NCBI GenBank assembly: GCA_003541875.1
Contig: DPLS01000438.1
Coordinates: 1-5,134, forward strand
Direction of reading: 5' to 3'
Source: Bacteroidota bacterium
Lineage (GTDB): Bacteria; Bacteroidota; Ignavibacteria; UBA10030; UBA6906
DNA: 5,134 nt
A model generated the notes under the pieces. The model searched no databases. It was not told the origin of the DNA and saw only the letters and a list, made by a program, of their open reading frames with translations. The position numbers and the translations under genes are program-made. Positions 1 through 5,134 of the stretch are shown one piece after another (the stretch's first letter is position 1; each line of letters opens with the position of its first letter).

Positions 1-2
1 CA

Positions 3-641
3 CGAAAGGAAGACATCCTGCAGGCAGAAGCGGCATTCAAAAGCGCCGAGAAGGACTACAAACGCATGAAGGACCTCCTTACCACTCAAACCGTGACACA
101 AAAACAATTTGATGATGCCGAAGCAAGATACATTTCGGCACAACAAACATACGACAAGCTTGTGACCGGTTTGCGGAAGGATGAAGTGACAGCAATCCGT
201 GCTCGGCGAGATCAGGCTGCTGCTCAAGCAGACCAGCTGAGAAAGAAAGTGCGTGACTGTTACGTTCTTGCGCCATCTGTGGGGACGATTACACTGCGTG
301 CAGTCGAGCCGGGTGAATTGGTTGGCTTGGGCACGAATCTTGTCCGCATTACATACCTCGACAAGGTGAAGCTGACCATCTACGTGAACGAGGAACAGAT
401 CAGCAAGATTCATCTTGGCCAGAAAGCGGCCGTTGCCATCGACAGTGGACAGAAGTTTGAGGGTAAAGTCATATACAAATCGCCTGTTGCGGAGTTCACG
501 CCGAAGAATGTGCAGACGAAGGAAGAACGCACCAAGCTTGTGTTTGGCGTGAAGATCCTCATCGAGAATCCCGGTGGAACACTTAGCCCGGGGATTCCCG
601 CAGATGCCACCGTTTCTCTCACTGATACCGCGACCAACTGA
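3..641 (+). CDS. HlyD/YbhG-type periplasmic adaptor (membrane fusion protein), 5'-truncated
   Basis: This is the 3' part of a membrane fusion protein that would bridge the inner-membrane ABC exporter encoded downstream to an outer-membrane channel. The frame is open to the left edge (RKEDILQAEAAF before the first internal ATG at position 66), so that ATG is internal and the true start, signal or anchor segment and first lipoyl half are missing. In the 212 visible residues, about 1-83 are rich in charged residues, Ala and Gln with heptad character, as in the alpha-helical hairpin (KDLLTTQTVTQKQFDDAEARY). The second lipoyl half follows (CYVLAPSVGTITLRAVEPGELVG, about 86-108; APSVGTI is the usual family signature). 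The beta-barrel region comes next (VKLTIYVNEEQISKIHLGQ), then a C-terminal part ending in LSPGIPADATVSL. The gene ends six bases before ATPase 1, so the two are probably cotranscribed. Family assignment is firm; the partner pump is inferred from gene order. Confidence 0.93.
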   Translation, partial: RKEDILQAEAAFKSAEKDYKRMKDLLTTQTVTQKQFDDAEARYISAQQTYDKLVTGLRKDEVTAIRARRDQAAAQADQLRKKVRDCYVLAPSVGTITLRAVEPGELVGLGTNLVRITYLDKVKLTIYVNEEQISKIHLGQKAAVAIDSGQKFEGKVIYKSPVAEFTPKNVQTKEERTKLVFGVKILIENPGGTLSPGIPADATVSLTDTATN

Positions 642-647
642 AGTCCG

Positions 648-1583
648 ATGGCAATTGCGATAGAGACAAAGAGCCTCGGGAAGTCGTTTGGCGGAATAAA
701 GGCTGTCGATCAATTTTCACTTGTGGTCAATGAAGGTGAGATGTTTGGACTCGTTGGTCCGGACGGTTCAGGAAAGACCACTACCATTCGGATGCTGTGT
801 GGTATTCTTGCTCCCTCTTCAGGTTCGGCATCCATCCTCGGCAAGGACATCATCAAACAACCCGATCTCATCAAGAAGGAGATCGGTTACCTTTCTCAAC
901 GGTTTTCTCTCTACGGAGACCTGAGCGTTGATGAGAACATCGAGTTTTTTGCCGAGATCAACAAAGTCTACGACTTCAAGAAACAACGAGAAGAGCTGCT
1001 TGAATTCACGCGTCTGAAACCGTTCCGGGACAGGCTGGCGGAGAAGCTTTCAGGTGGGATGAAGCAAAAACTCGCGCTGGCCTGTACCCTGATTCACACT
1101 CCCAAGATCATCTTCCTCGACGAGCCGACAACCGGTGTTGATCCGGTCTCGCGGCGCGACTTCTGGAAGATTCTCCAGAGCCTGCTCAGGCAGGGCATTA
1201 CGATCGTGATGAGCACTCCGTATCTGGATGAAGCGGAACGATGCACGCGGGTAGGATTGATGAACAAGGGTCGTATCATGCGTGTGGACACGCCGGAGAA
1301 TCTGAAGAAGGAAATGGAGAAAGAGGTTGTTGAGATTGTGTGTGATCGCGTGCGGGAAGCCTTCCGGCTGTTGAGCTCTCATCATGCGGTGCGCGAGATT
1401 CAGGCATTCGGTGACAGGCTGAATGTACTTGTTGATGACGCCAACAAATCTCTTCCATCCCTTGAATCAGTTCTTCGTTCGAACGGGATTGTGCTTGCAA
1501 GCTCCAGAGTGATTTCTCCTTCGCTGGAAAACGTGTTTATTTCACTTCTAACATCTAACGCGACAGTGGAGGTGGCAGGATGA
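648..1583 (+). CDS. ABC transporter ATPase 1, equivalent to the N-terminal half of YbhF
   Basis: This 311-residue nucleotide-binding protein would power the exporter on the cytoplasmic face. Visible motifs are Walker A GPDGSGKTT (37-45), Q-loop Q84 in YLSQRFSLY, signature LSGGMKQ (134-140), Walker B KIIFLDEP with D158 and E159, and D-loop GVD (163-165). The segment where the H-loop is expected reads STPYLDEAE (189-197), so Pro191 sits where histidine normally is. From memory, the N-terminal half of E. coli YbhF has the same GPDG Walker A and also lacks this histidine, which is why I match this gene to that half. Residues from about 225 form an accessory C-terminal domain (DUF4162-like) ending PSLENVFISLL, mirrored in ATPase 2. 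The ATG at 648 is chosen because it gives the usual N-terminus and lies six bases after the adaptor stop; the upstream Shine-Dalgarno is poor, so coupling is likely. A heterodimer with ATPase 2 is inferred. Confidence 0.95.
   Translation: MAIAIETKSLGKSFGGIKAVDQFSLVVNEGEMFGLVGPDGSGKTTTIRMLCGILAPSSGSASILGKDIIKQPDLIKKEIGYLSQRFSLYGDLSVDENIEFFAEINKVYDFKKQREELLEFTRLKPFRDRLAEKLSGGMKQKLALACTLIHTPKIIFLDEPTTGVDPVSRRDFWKILQSLLRQGITIVMSTPYLDEAERCTRVGLMNKGRIMRVDTPENLKKEMEKEVVEIVCDRVREAFRLLSSHHAVREIQAFGDRLNVLVDDANKSLPSLESVLRSNGIVLASSRVISPSLENVFISLLTSNATVEVAG
1568..1572 (+). promoter_or_regulatory. Strong Shine-Dalgarno (GGAGG) inside the end of ATPase 1
   Basis: GGAGG lies within the last codons of ATPase 1, seven bases before the ATG at 1580 that overlaps the ATPase 1 stop (ATGA). 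It is the best ribosome-binding site I see at any gene junction in the window, yet it points to the 25-codon frame and not directly to the next large gene. It might serve that small frame or load ribosomes for ATPase 2, whose own ATG at 1660 has no purine-rich site. Chance occurrence within coding sequence (GTG GAG GTG) is also possible. Confidence 0.5.
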
Positions 1584-1657
1584 ACAGTGAGTTGCTGATC
1601 TGCATGTTTGCCGGTGCAATGGTGGTCGACCGAATGAATACAGCCGTCAGCATCTGA
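1580..1657 (+). CDS. Possible 25-residue coupled small ORF between the ATPase genes
   Basis: A small open frame fills the gap between the two ATPase genes. Its ATG overlaps the ATPase 1 stop as ATGA, it follows a well-placed GGAGG, and its TGA (1655-1657) ends two bases before the ATPase 2 start. The product would begin MNSELLICMFAGAMVV and end in TAVSI, with a mildly hydrophobic middle of about eleven residues (LLICMFAGAMVV) that is short for a membrane helix. I recognise no family. It may be a translation-coupling leader that delivers ribosomes to ATPase 2, a true micropeptide, or a chance frame. The sequence supports the signals, not a function for the peptide. Confidence 0.3.
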   Translation: MNSELLICMFAGAMVVDRMNTAVSI

Positions 1658-1659
1658 CG

Positions 1660-2601
1660 ATGAACGAGTATGCTATTGAGGTACATGATCTCACGAAGAA
1701 GTTTGGTGCGTTTACGGCGGTAGATCGGGTCAACTTCAACGTGAAGAGAGGAGATATCTTCGGTTTCCTCGGAGCGAACGGTGCCGGGAAATCGACAACC
1801 ATCCGTATGCTCTGCGGCCTGCTACAATCGACCTCGGGAACCGCCTCGGTGGGAGGATACGACATAAATACTCAACCTGAACTGGTGAAGTTCAACATTG
1901 GGTACATGTCCCAACGGTTCTCGCTGTACGATGATCTGACCGTCGAGCAGAACATCAGGTTTTACGGTGGTGTATATGGATTGAGGAACAACCGCCTACG
2001 GGATCGCATGGATTGGGTGTTGAAAATGGCTGATCTGAAGGGAAGGGAGAGCAGTCTTACGCGGACACTCTCCGGAGGCTGGAAACAGCGTCTTGCTCTT
2101 GGATGTGCAATTCTTCATGAACCGAAGATTTTGTTTCTTGATGAACCAACCGGTGGTGTGGATCCGATCTCTCGCCGAAATTTCTGGGAGCTGATCAATC
2201 GACTTTCTACGGAAGGGATCACTGTACTCGTGACGACCCACTTCCTCGATGAGGCAGAATACTGCAACAGCATCATCCTGATCAACGCCGGAAAGTTAAT
2301 TGCCGGCGGAACTCCATCGCAATTGAAACGCGAACATATTAAAGATCCGATTCTTGAGGTGGCAAGTTCAAATGTGGTCGAAGCGCTTGAAGTTATCCGC
2401 GTGCAACCGTGGGCGATAGAGACGTCTGTGTTCGGCACGAAACTGCATGTGTTGGTCAAAGACGAAGAAGAGGGAAAGGTGTCGATTCGGCAAACACTCT
2501 CCGCAAATGGTATCCAGACTCAAAGCATCCAGAGAATCGTTCCGTCGCTCGAAGATGTGTTCCTCTATTTGCTTGATAAAGAGACAGCAAGAGCCAGCTG
2601 A
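1660..2601 (+). CDS. ABC transporter ATPase 2, equivalent to the C-terminal half of YbhF
   Basis: This 313-residue ATPase is the second engine of the exporter. All catalytic motifs look canonical: Walker A GANGAGKST (38-46), Q-loop Q85 in YMSQRFSLY, signature LSGGWKQ (137-143), Walker B KILFLDEP with D161 and E162, D-loop GVD (166-168), and H-loop TTHFLDEAEYC with His194. FYGGVYGLR (101-109) and HFLDEAEYC closely resemble what I remember of the C-terminal half of YbhF. A C-terminal accessory domain (from about 228, ending PSLEDVFLYLL) parallels that of ATPase 1. ATG 1660 is chosen because the upstream in-frame stretch back to the stop at 1588 contains no ATG, GTG or TTG, and because MNEYAIEVHDLTKKFG is a standard N-terminus. 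No Shine-Dalgarno precedes it, so coupling to upstream translation is plausible. The stop TGA shares its A with an ATG that opens the next small frame. Confidence 0.95.
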   Translation: MNEYAIEVHDLTKKFGAFTAVDRVNFNVKRGDIFGFLGANGAGKSTTIRMLCGLLQSTSGTASVGGYDINTQPELVKFNIGYMSQRFSLYDDLTVEQNIRFYGGVYGLRNNRLRDRMDWVLKMADLKGRESSLTRTLSGGWKQRLALGCAILHEPKILFLDEPTGGVDPISRRNFWELINRLSTEGITVLVTTHFLDEAEYCNSIILINAGKLIAGGTPSQLKREHIKDPILEVASSNVVEALEVIRVQPWAIETSVFGTKLHVLVKDEEEGKVSIRQTLSANGIQTQSIQRIVPSLEDVFLYLLDKETARAS

Positions 2602-2651
2602 TGGTTGGCAATGTGAACTCAACGTTTTCATGTCCTGACTCAGTAGCCTGA
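2601..2651 (+). CDS. Possible 16-residue bridging small ORF between ATPase 2 and permease 1
   Basis: This open frame starts on the last base of the ATPase 2 stop (TGATG, 2599-2603) and ends in a TGA whose last base begins the permease 1 ATG (TGATG, 2649-2653). It exactly spans the gap. The predicted peptide is MVGNVNSTFSCPDSVA, which has no recognisable motif. The preceding site is weak (AAGAG, 2588-2592, nine bases from the ATG). It is best read as a possible termination-reinitiation bridge; each four- to five-base overlap is cheap by chance, so a coincidental frame remains a serious alternative. Confidence 0.25.
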   Translation: MVGNVNSTFSCPDSVA

Positions 2652-3778
2652 TGTACCGCTCGCTTAGACCCATCATTATCAAGGAATTCCGGCAAATCCG
2701 GCGCGACCCTACTTCGTTGGGAATGCTGCTCATTCTGCCGGCCGCGCTCATCGTACTTGTTGGATATGCCTTAAATTTTGACGTGAAGCATGTTCCGCTC
2801 GTGATCTTCGATCAAAGCAAGACGTCGACGAGCCGTGCGTTCCTCGACAAGTTCAAACAGACAGAACTCTTCAACTACCGGTTTGATGTCACCGGTTACA
2901 ACGAAATCGATGGGCACTTCACGAATGGTAGGGCGAAGGTGGCAATTGTCATCCCTACGAACTTCGCTGAAGATCTACTTGTTGGCCGTGATGTGCGTGT
3001 GCAGATACTGGTGGATGGAAGCGATGCAAACACCGGAGCGCAAGCGATAGGGAACGCTGCACGAATAACAGCGGACTATTCCACTCGCCTCGTGGTGAGC
3101 GCGTTCGAGAGAATGGGAAGACAATATTATCAGCCCATTGACTTCCAGCCGCGAATTTGGTTCAACCCGGATCTCCTCTCTAATCAGTTCTTGCTCCCTG
3201 GATTGATAGGGTTCATTCTTGTGCTCACCGCAGTAATCTCAACATCCATGACTGTTGTGAGAGAGAAAGAGCGGGGCACAATGGAGCAGATCATGGTTTC
3301 ACCCCTGCGCCCTCGTGACGTTATCCTCGGGAAGACAATTCCGTATATGTTGATTGGCCTGGTTGAGGCGACAGCGATTCTTGTTCTCGGTTATGTCTTG
3401 TTTGACATTCAAGTGAAAGGCAGCATCCTCTTGCTGTATGCCGGGATATTCACAATTCTCCTGGGCTCGCTGGGGCAGGGCCTATTGGTCTCGACAGTGA
3501 CCGACTCACAGCAGGTGGCGTTTATGATTTCGGTGTTCAGTTCACTCTTGCCGTCGTTCCTACTTTCAGGGTTTGTTTTTCCGGTCTCAAGTATGCCCAT
3601 CGTATTGCAGATTCTTTCGAACCTCGCCGTGAATAAGTTCTTCCTTGTTCTCGTCAGGGGCATCATGCTGAAGGGAGTCGGGTTCAGCTCGGTGTGGCCG
3701 CAATTTGTGTACATGATAGTTTTCGCAGCGGTAATGCTGGGCGTAAGCACGAAACGGATGCAGAAGCGAACACTGTAG
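2651..3778 (+). CDS. ABC-2 type exporter permease 1, YbhS-like
   Basis: This 375-residue inner-membrane subunit would form half of the translocation path. A cytoplasmic N-terminal amphipathic stretch with KEFRQIRRDP (11-20) precedes TM1 (about 23-42). A long extracytoplasmic domain follows (about 43-178) with VDGSDANT (121-128) and RIWFNPDL (168-175), both typical of the YbhS/YbhR/YhhJ group. TM2 (about 181-203) leads into the conserved REKERGTMEQ (204-213), the cytoplasmic coupling segment expected to contact the ATPases. TM3 (about 230-252), TM4 (about 258-282), TM5 (about 287-311, SGFVFPVSSMP at its end) and TM6 (about 348-367) follow, then a basic tail KRMQKRTL. Six helices and this length are normal. 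ATG 2651 is the only sensible start: an in-frame stop lies at 2636, and the following residues align with the family N-terminus. There is no evident Shine-Dalgarno. Substrate unknown. Confidence 0.95.
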   Translation: MYRSLRPIIIKEFRQIRRDPTSLGMLLILPAALIVLVGYALNFDVKHVPLVIFDQSKTSTSRAFLDKFKQTELFNYRFDVTGYNEIDGHFTNGRAKVAIVIPTNFAEDLLVGRDVRVQILVDGSDANTGAQAIGNAARITADYSTRLVVSAFERMGRQYYQPIDFQPRIWFNPDLLSNQFLLPGLIGFILVLTAVISTSMTVVREKERGTMEQIMVSPLRPRDVILGKTIPYMLIGLVEATAILVLGYVLFDIQVKGSILLLYAGIFTILLGSLGQGLLVSTVTDSQQVAFMISVFSSLLPSFLLSGFVFPVSSMPIVLQILSNLAVNKFFLVLVRGIMLKGVGFSSVWPQFVYMIVFAAVMLGVSTKRMQKRTL

Positions 3779-3788
3779 AGAATGATGA

Positions 3789-3806
3789 ATGACAATTGAG
3801 AAGTGA
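3789..3806 (+). promoter_or_regulatory. Mini-frame and start region ahead of permease 2
   Basis: The 24-base gap after permease 1 holds several ATGs. One begins a five-codon frame (MTIEK) whose TGA overlaps GTG 3803 as GTGA. Another at 3782 gives MMNDN, stopping at 3797-3799. GAGAAG (3798-3803) is a mediocre ribosome-binding site five bases before ATG 3809. This decides little between GTG 3803 and ATG 3809 as the permease start: the site favours 3809, the overlap favours 3803. The purine- and AT-rich gap could simply be spacer. Confidence 0.3.
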
Positions 3807-4945
3807 ATATGGGGTCAAGTGTTCAGGTGATCGTTGAGATCATCAAGAAGGAGTTCTACCAGATCCGACAAGACAAACGGATGCTGGGGGTATCGATTGC
3901 AGCACCGATACTCCAGGTGTTGTTGCTGGGCTATGCCGCCACTACCGACATCAAATACTCGAACCTTGTCGTGTACGATGCGGACAAGACCAGCGAGAGT
4001 CGTGAGCTTGTTCAACGCTTTACAAACTCTCAGTACTTCGTACTCCAATATAGCGTCGATCGACCAAACGACATCGACTACTACATTGACCATGGGAAAG
4101 CTTCGGTCGCGCTCGTGATACCGCAGGGTTTTGGCGAGAAGGTTCTTGGCAGGAGGACTGCTCCGCTGCAAATGGTGTTTGACGGTGCGGATGCAAATAC
4201 AGCGAACATACTGCTCGGCTATGCCACTCAGATTGTGAGTTCCTACTCCCAGTCAGTTCTCATCAACGCGGCATCTGTCTTGCAAGGAGCAAGGGTTGGT
4301 CTTATCCTTCCCGAGCCGCGTGTCTGGTTTAATCCGGACCTTAAAAGTGCGAACTTCATGGTGCCAGGAGTTGTGGCACTTGTGCTGATGATTATCACGA
4401 TGACGCTGACCTCGCTTGGGATCGTGAAAGAAAAGGAGATCGGGACGCTTGAACAATTGATGGTTACTCCCATCAAGCCATACCAGCTCATCATCGGAAA
4501 GCTGATACCGTTCATCATTATTGGCGCAATCGACTTGTCCATTGTCCTTATGATTGCGCGATATTGGTTCGAGGTGCCAACGCTCGGAAGTCTTCCATTG
4601 CTCCTTGCGCTGAGTGGACTCTTCATTCTCACGACGCTGGGCCTCGGTCTGTTTGTTTCCACCATCTCGAAGTCCCAACAGCAAGCGATGCTCATTGCGC
4701 AGTTCTTCTTCTTCATGCCGTTTATGTTCTTGGGAGGATTTGCATTTCCCATCGAGAACATGCCCGCAGTGATTCAGTGGATATCGTATCTGATTCCTCT
4801 ACGGTACTTCCTCGTTATCGTACGCGGGATATTTCTGAAAGGGACGTCCATCGTCGAGCTCTGGCCTCAAGCGCTGGCGTTATTTGTCTTTGGAGTATCT
4901 ATCCTGACGCTTAGTGTGTTGCGGTTCAGGAAAAGACTTGAGTAG
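3803..4945 (+). CDS. ABC-2 type exporter permease 2, YbhR-like
   Basis: The second permease is a paralogue of permease 1 with the same design, and the pair presumably heterodimerises. Numbered from GTG 3803 (380 residues): KKEFYQIRQDKR (15-26), TM1 about 27-46, extracytoplasmic domain about 47-184 with FDGADANT (126-133) and PRVWFNPDL (172-180), TM2 about 186-207, coupling segment KEKEIGTLEQ (209-218), TM3 about 233-254, TM4 about 264-287, TM5 about 296-316 with GGFAFPIENMP (311-321), TM6 about 354-373, basic tail RFRKRLE. The stretch YFLVIVRGIFLKG (335-347) is typical of this permease family. The start may be GTG 3803 or ATG 3809, two codons apart; ATG 3809 has the better-spaced purine site, giving 378 residues. 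This is the last gene of the visible operon. Assignment to the YbhR position rests on gene order plus general similarity; substrate unknown. Confidence 0.95.
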   Translation: MNMGSSVQVIVEIIKKEFYQIRQDKRMLGVSIAAPILQVLLLGYAATTDIKYSNLVVYDADKTSESRELVQRFTNSQYFVLQYSVDRPNDIDYYIDHGKASVALVIPQGFGEKVLGRRTAPLQMVFDGADANTANILLGYATQIVSSYSQSVLINAASVLQGARVGLILPEPRVWFNPDLKSANFMVPGVVALVLMIITMTLTSLGIVKEKEIGTLEQLMVTPIKPYQLIIGKLIPFIIIGAIDLSIVLMIARYWFEVPTLGSLPLLLALSGLFILTTLGLGLFVSTISKSQQQAMLIAQFFFFMPFMFLGGFAFPIENMPAVIQWISYLIPLRYFLVIVRGIFLKGTSIVELWPQALALFVFGVSILTLSVLRFRKRLE

Positions 4946-5005
4946 CGGGATCAACCCCTGCAAATACTATTGGAGTTCCATCGTTGCTACAAGAGCGGAA
5001 AACGT

Positions 5006-5014
5006 GGGGGGGGG
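5006..5014. repeat. Homopolymer run of nine G
   Basis: Nine consecutive G residues lie about 60 bases after the permease 2 stop, outside any supported gene. Such runs can be slippage-prone or G-rich structural sites, and they are also a frequent place for sequencing or assembly length errors. No promoter elements are recognisable next to it. Confidence 0.7.
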
Positions 5015-5049
5015 TGCTCCGGGCCAGCTGAAACAAGTGGAAGTCATGA

Positions 5050-5074
5050 GGGAGACCAACGCCAGTTGTCTCCC
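5050..5074. repeat. Inverted repeat (hairpin) GGGAGAC / GTCTCCC
   Basis: GGGAGAC (5050-5056) pairs perfectly with GTCTCCC (5068-5074). With one bulged C the stem extends by AAC/GTT around the four-base loop GCCA. The hairpin should be stable in RNA and could stop or protect the 3' end of the exporter transcript, but it is followed by CCCTGAAATG and not by a U-tract, so it is not a standard intrinsic terminator. Confidence 0.6.
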
Positions 5075-5075
5075 C

Positions 5076-5113
5076 CTGAAATGTCAATTTTCAGTGTCGC
5101 GCTACCACAGCGC
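5076..5113. repeat. Two further small inverted repeats in tandem
   Basis: CTGAAA (5076-5081) pairs with TTTCAG (5089-5094) across a seven-base loop, and GCGCT (5099-5103) pairs with AGCGC (5109-5113) across a five-base loop. They follow directly after the GGGAGAC hairpin, giving three stem-loops in about 65 bases. On the minus strand the first reads CACTGAAAATTGACA, which reminds me of terminal repeats in IS21-like elements; this is recollection, not a match I can prove. Confidence 0.45.
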
Positions 5114-5134
5114 CACGCCATGAGCGCCTATTTC

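Larger units (their letters stand above)
4946..5134. other. Downstream non-coding segment, no gene supported
   Basis: After the permease 2 stop I find no coding region I can defend. The segment carries a nine-G run and three adjacent inverted repeats (listed separately). No hairpin is followed directly by a T-run, so there is no canonical intrinsic terminator. An ATG at 5120 (MSAYF, open to the window edge) could start a further gene, but five codons and no Shine-Dalgarno are not enough to call it. Confidence 0.6.

Noticed and set aside
66..641. ATG 66 as the start of the adaptor gene
   Set aside because: The frame stays open to the left edge and the upstream residues continue the coiled-coil pattern; starting at 66 would remove the essential N-terminal half of the fold.
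1050..2751. Several minus-strand frames of about 70-130 codons opposite the ATPase genes
   Set aside because: All are antisense to strongly conserved ABC motifs, with no ribosome sites or recognisable products.
4243..4761. 172-codon minus-strand open frame opposite permease 2
   Set aside because: It lies entirely within a clear permease gene on the other strand, and its translation has no domain-like pattern; it is a shadow frame of a low-stop region.
5050..5091. Intrinsic terminator for the operon
   Set aside because: The hairpin is good, but the following bases are CCCTGAAATG and the only T-run is about 13 bases further on, inside another repeat, so the required U-tract is missing.
4914..5123. 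69-codon + strand open frame across the permease 2 end and the downstream region
   Set aside because: It starts inside permease 2 in another frame, runs through the G9 tract and hairpins, has mixed composition and matches no family I know. Its last 25 codons from ATG 5046 are likewise unsupported.
5120..5134. Start of a further gene at the right edge (MSAYF)
   Set aside because: Only five codons are visible with no Shine-Dalgarno, so it cannot be distinguished from chance.

Overview
The window carries most of one exporter operon, all on the + strand and tightly packed: the 3' part of a HlyD/YbhG-type membrane fusion protein, two separate ABC ATPases, and two ABC-2 type permeases. The gene order (adaptor, ATPase, ATPase, permease, permease) and the protein motifs match the Escherichia coli ybhG-ybhF-ybhS-ybhR system. 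The main difference is that the single double-headed YbhF protein is here two genes. By analogy the parts would form a tripartite pump: a permease heterodimer in the inner membrane, an ATPase heterodimer on its cytoplasmic face, and the periplasmic adaptor linking it to an outer-membrane TolC-like channel. No channel gene lies in the window, and the substrate cannot be read from the sequence.

The organism is a bacterium, almost certainly diderm, because the adaptor and pump type imply an outer membrane. GC content looks close to one half by eye, and most starts lack a strong Shine-Dalgarno. The protein style (KLTIYVNEEQISKI and LSPGIPADATV in the adaptor) feels like the Bacteroidota/Chlorobiota/Ignavibacteriota group. 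This placement is an impression only, not a demonstrated assignment.

Layout: 3-641, adaptor, 5' end cut by the window edge; 648-1583, ATPase 1, the YbhF N-half type with an altered H-loop; 1580-1657, a 25-codon open frame filling the gap; 1660-2601, ATPase 2, the YbhF C-half type with all motifs canonical; 2601-2651, a 16-codon open frame filling the gap; 2651-3778, permease 1 (YbhS-like); 3803 or 3809-4945, permease 2 (YbhR-like); 4946-5134, non-coding as far as I can see, with a nine-G run and three consecutive small inverted repeats. No promoter is visible before the first complete gene, so transcription presumably starts upstream of the window. No canonical intrinsic terminator is visible after the last gene.

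The two points most worth a second look are these. First, the H-loop histidine of ATPase 1 is replaced by proline, which makes the predicted ATPase pair asymmetric. Second, short open frames fill the gaps between the main genes and connect by stop/start overlaps or very short spacing, which could be a translational-coupling relay. I see no evidence of a wholly new system; this is a known exporter class with some unusual details.
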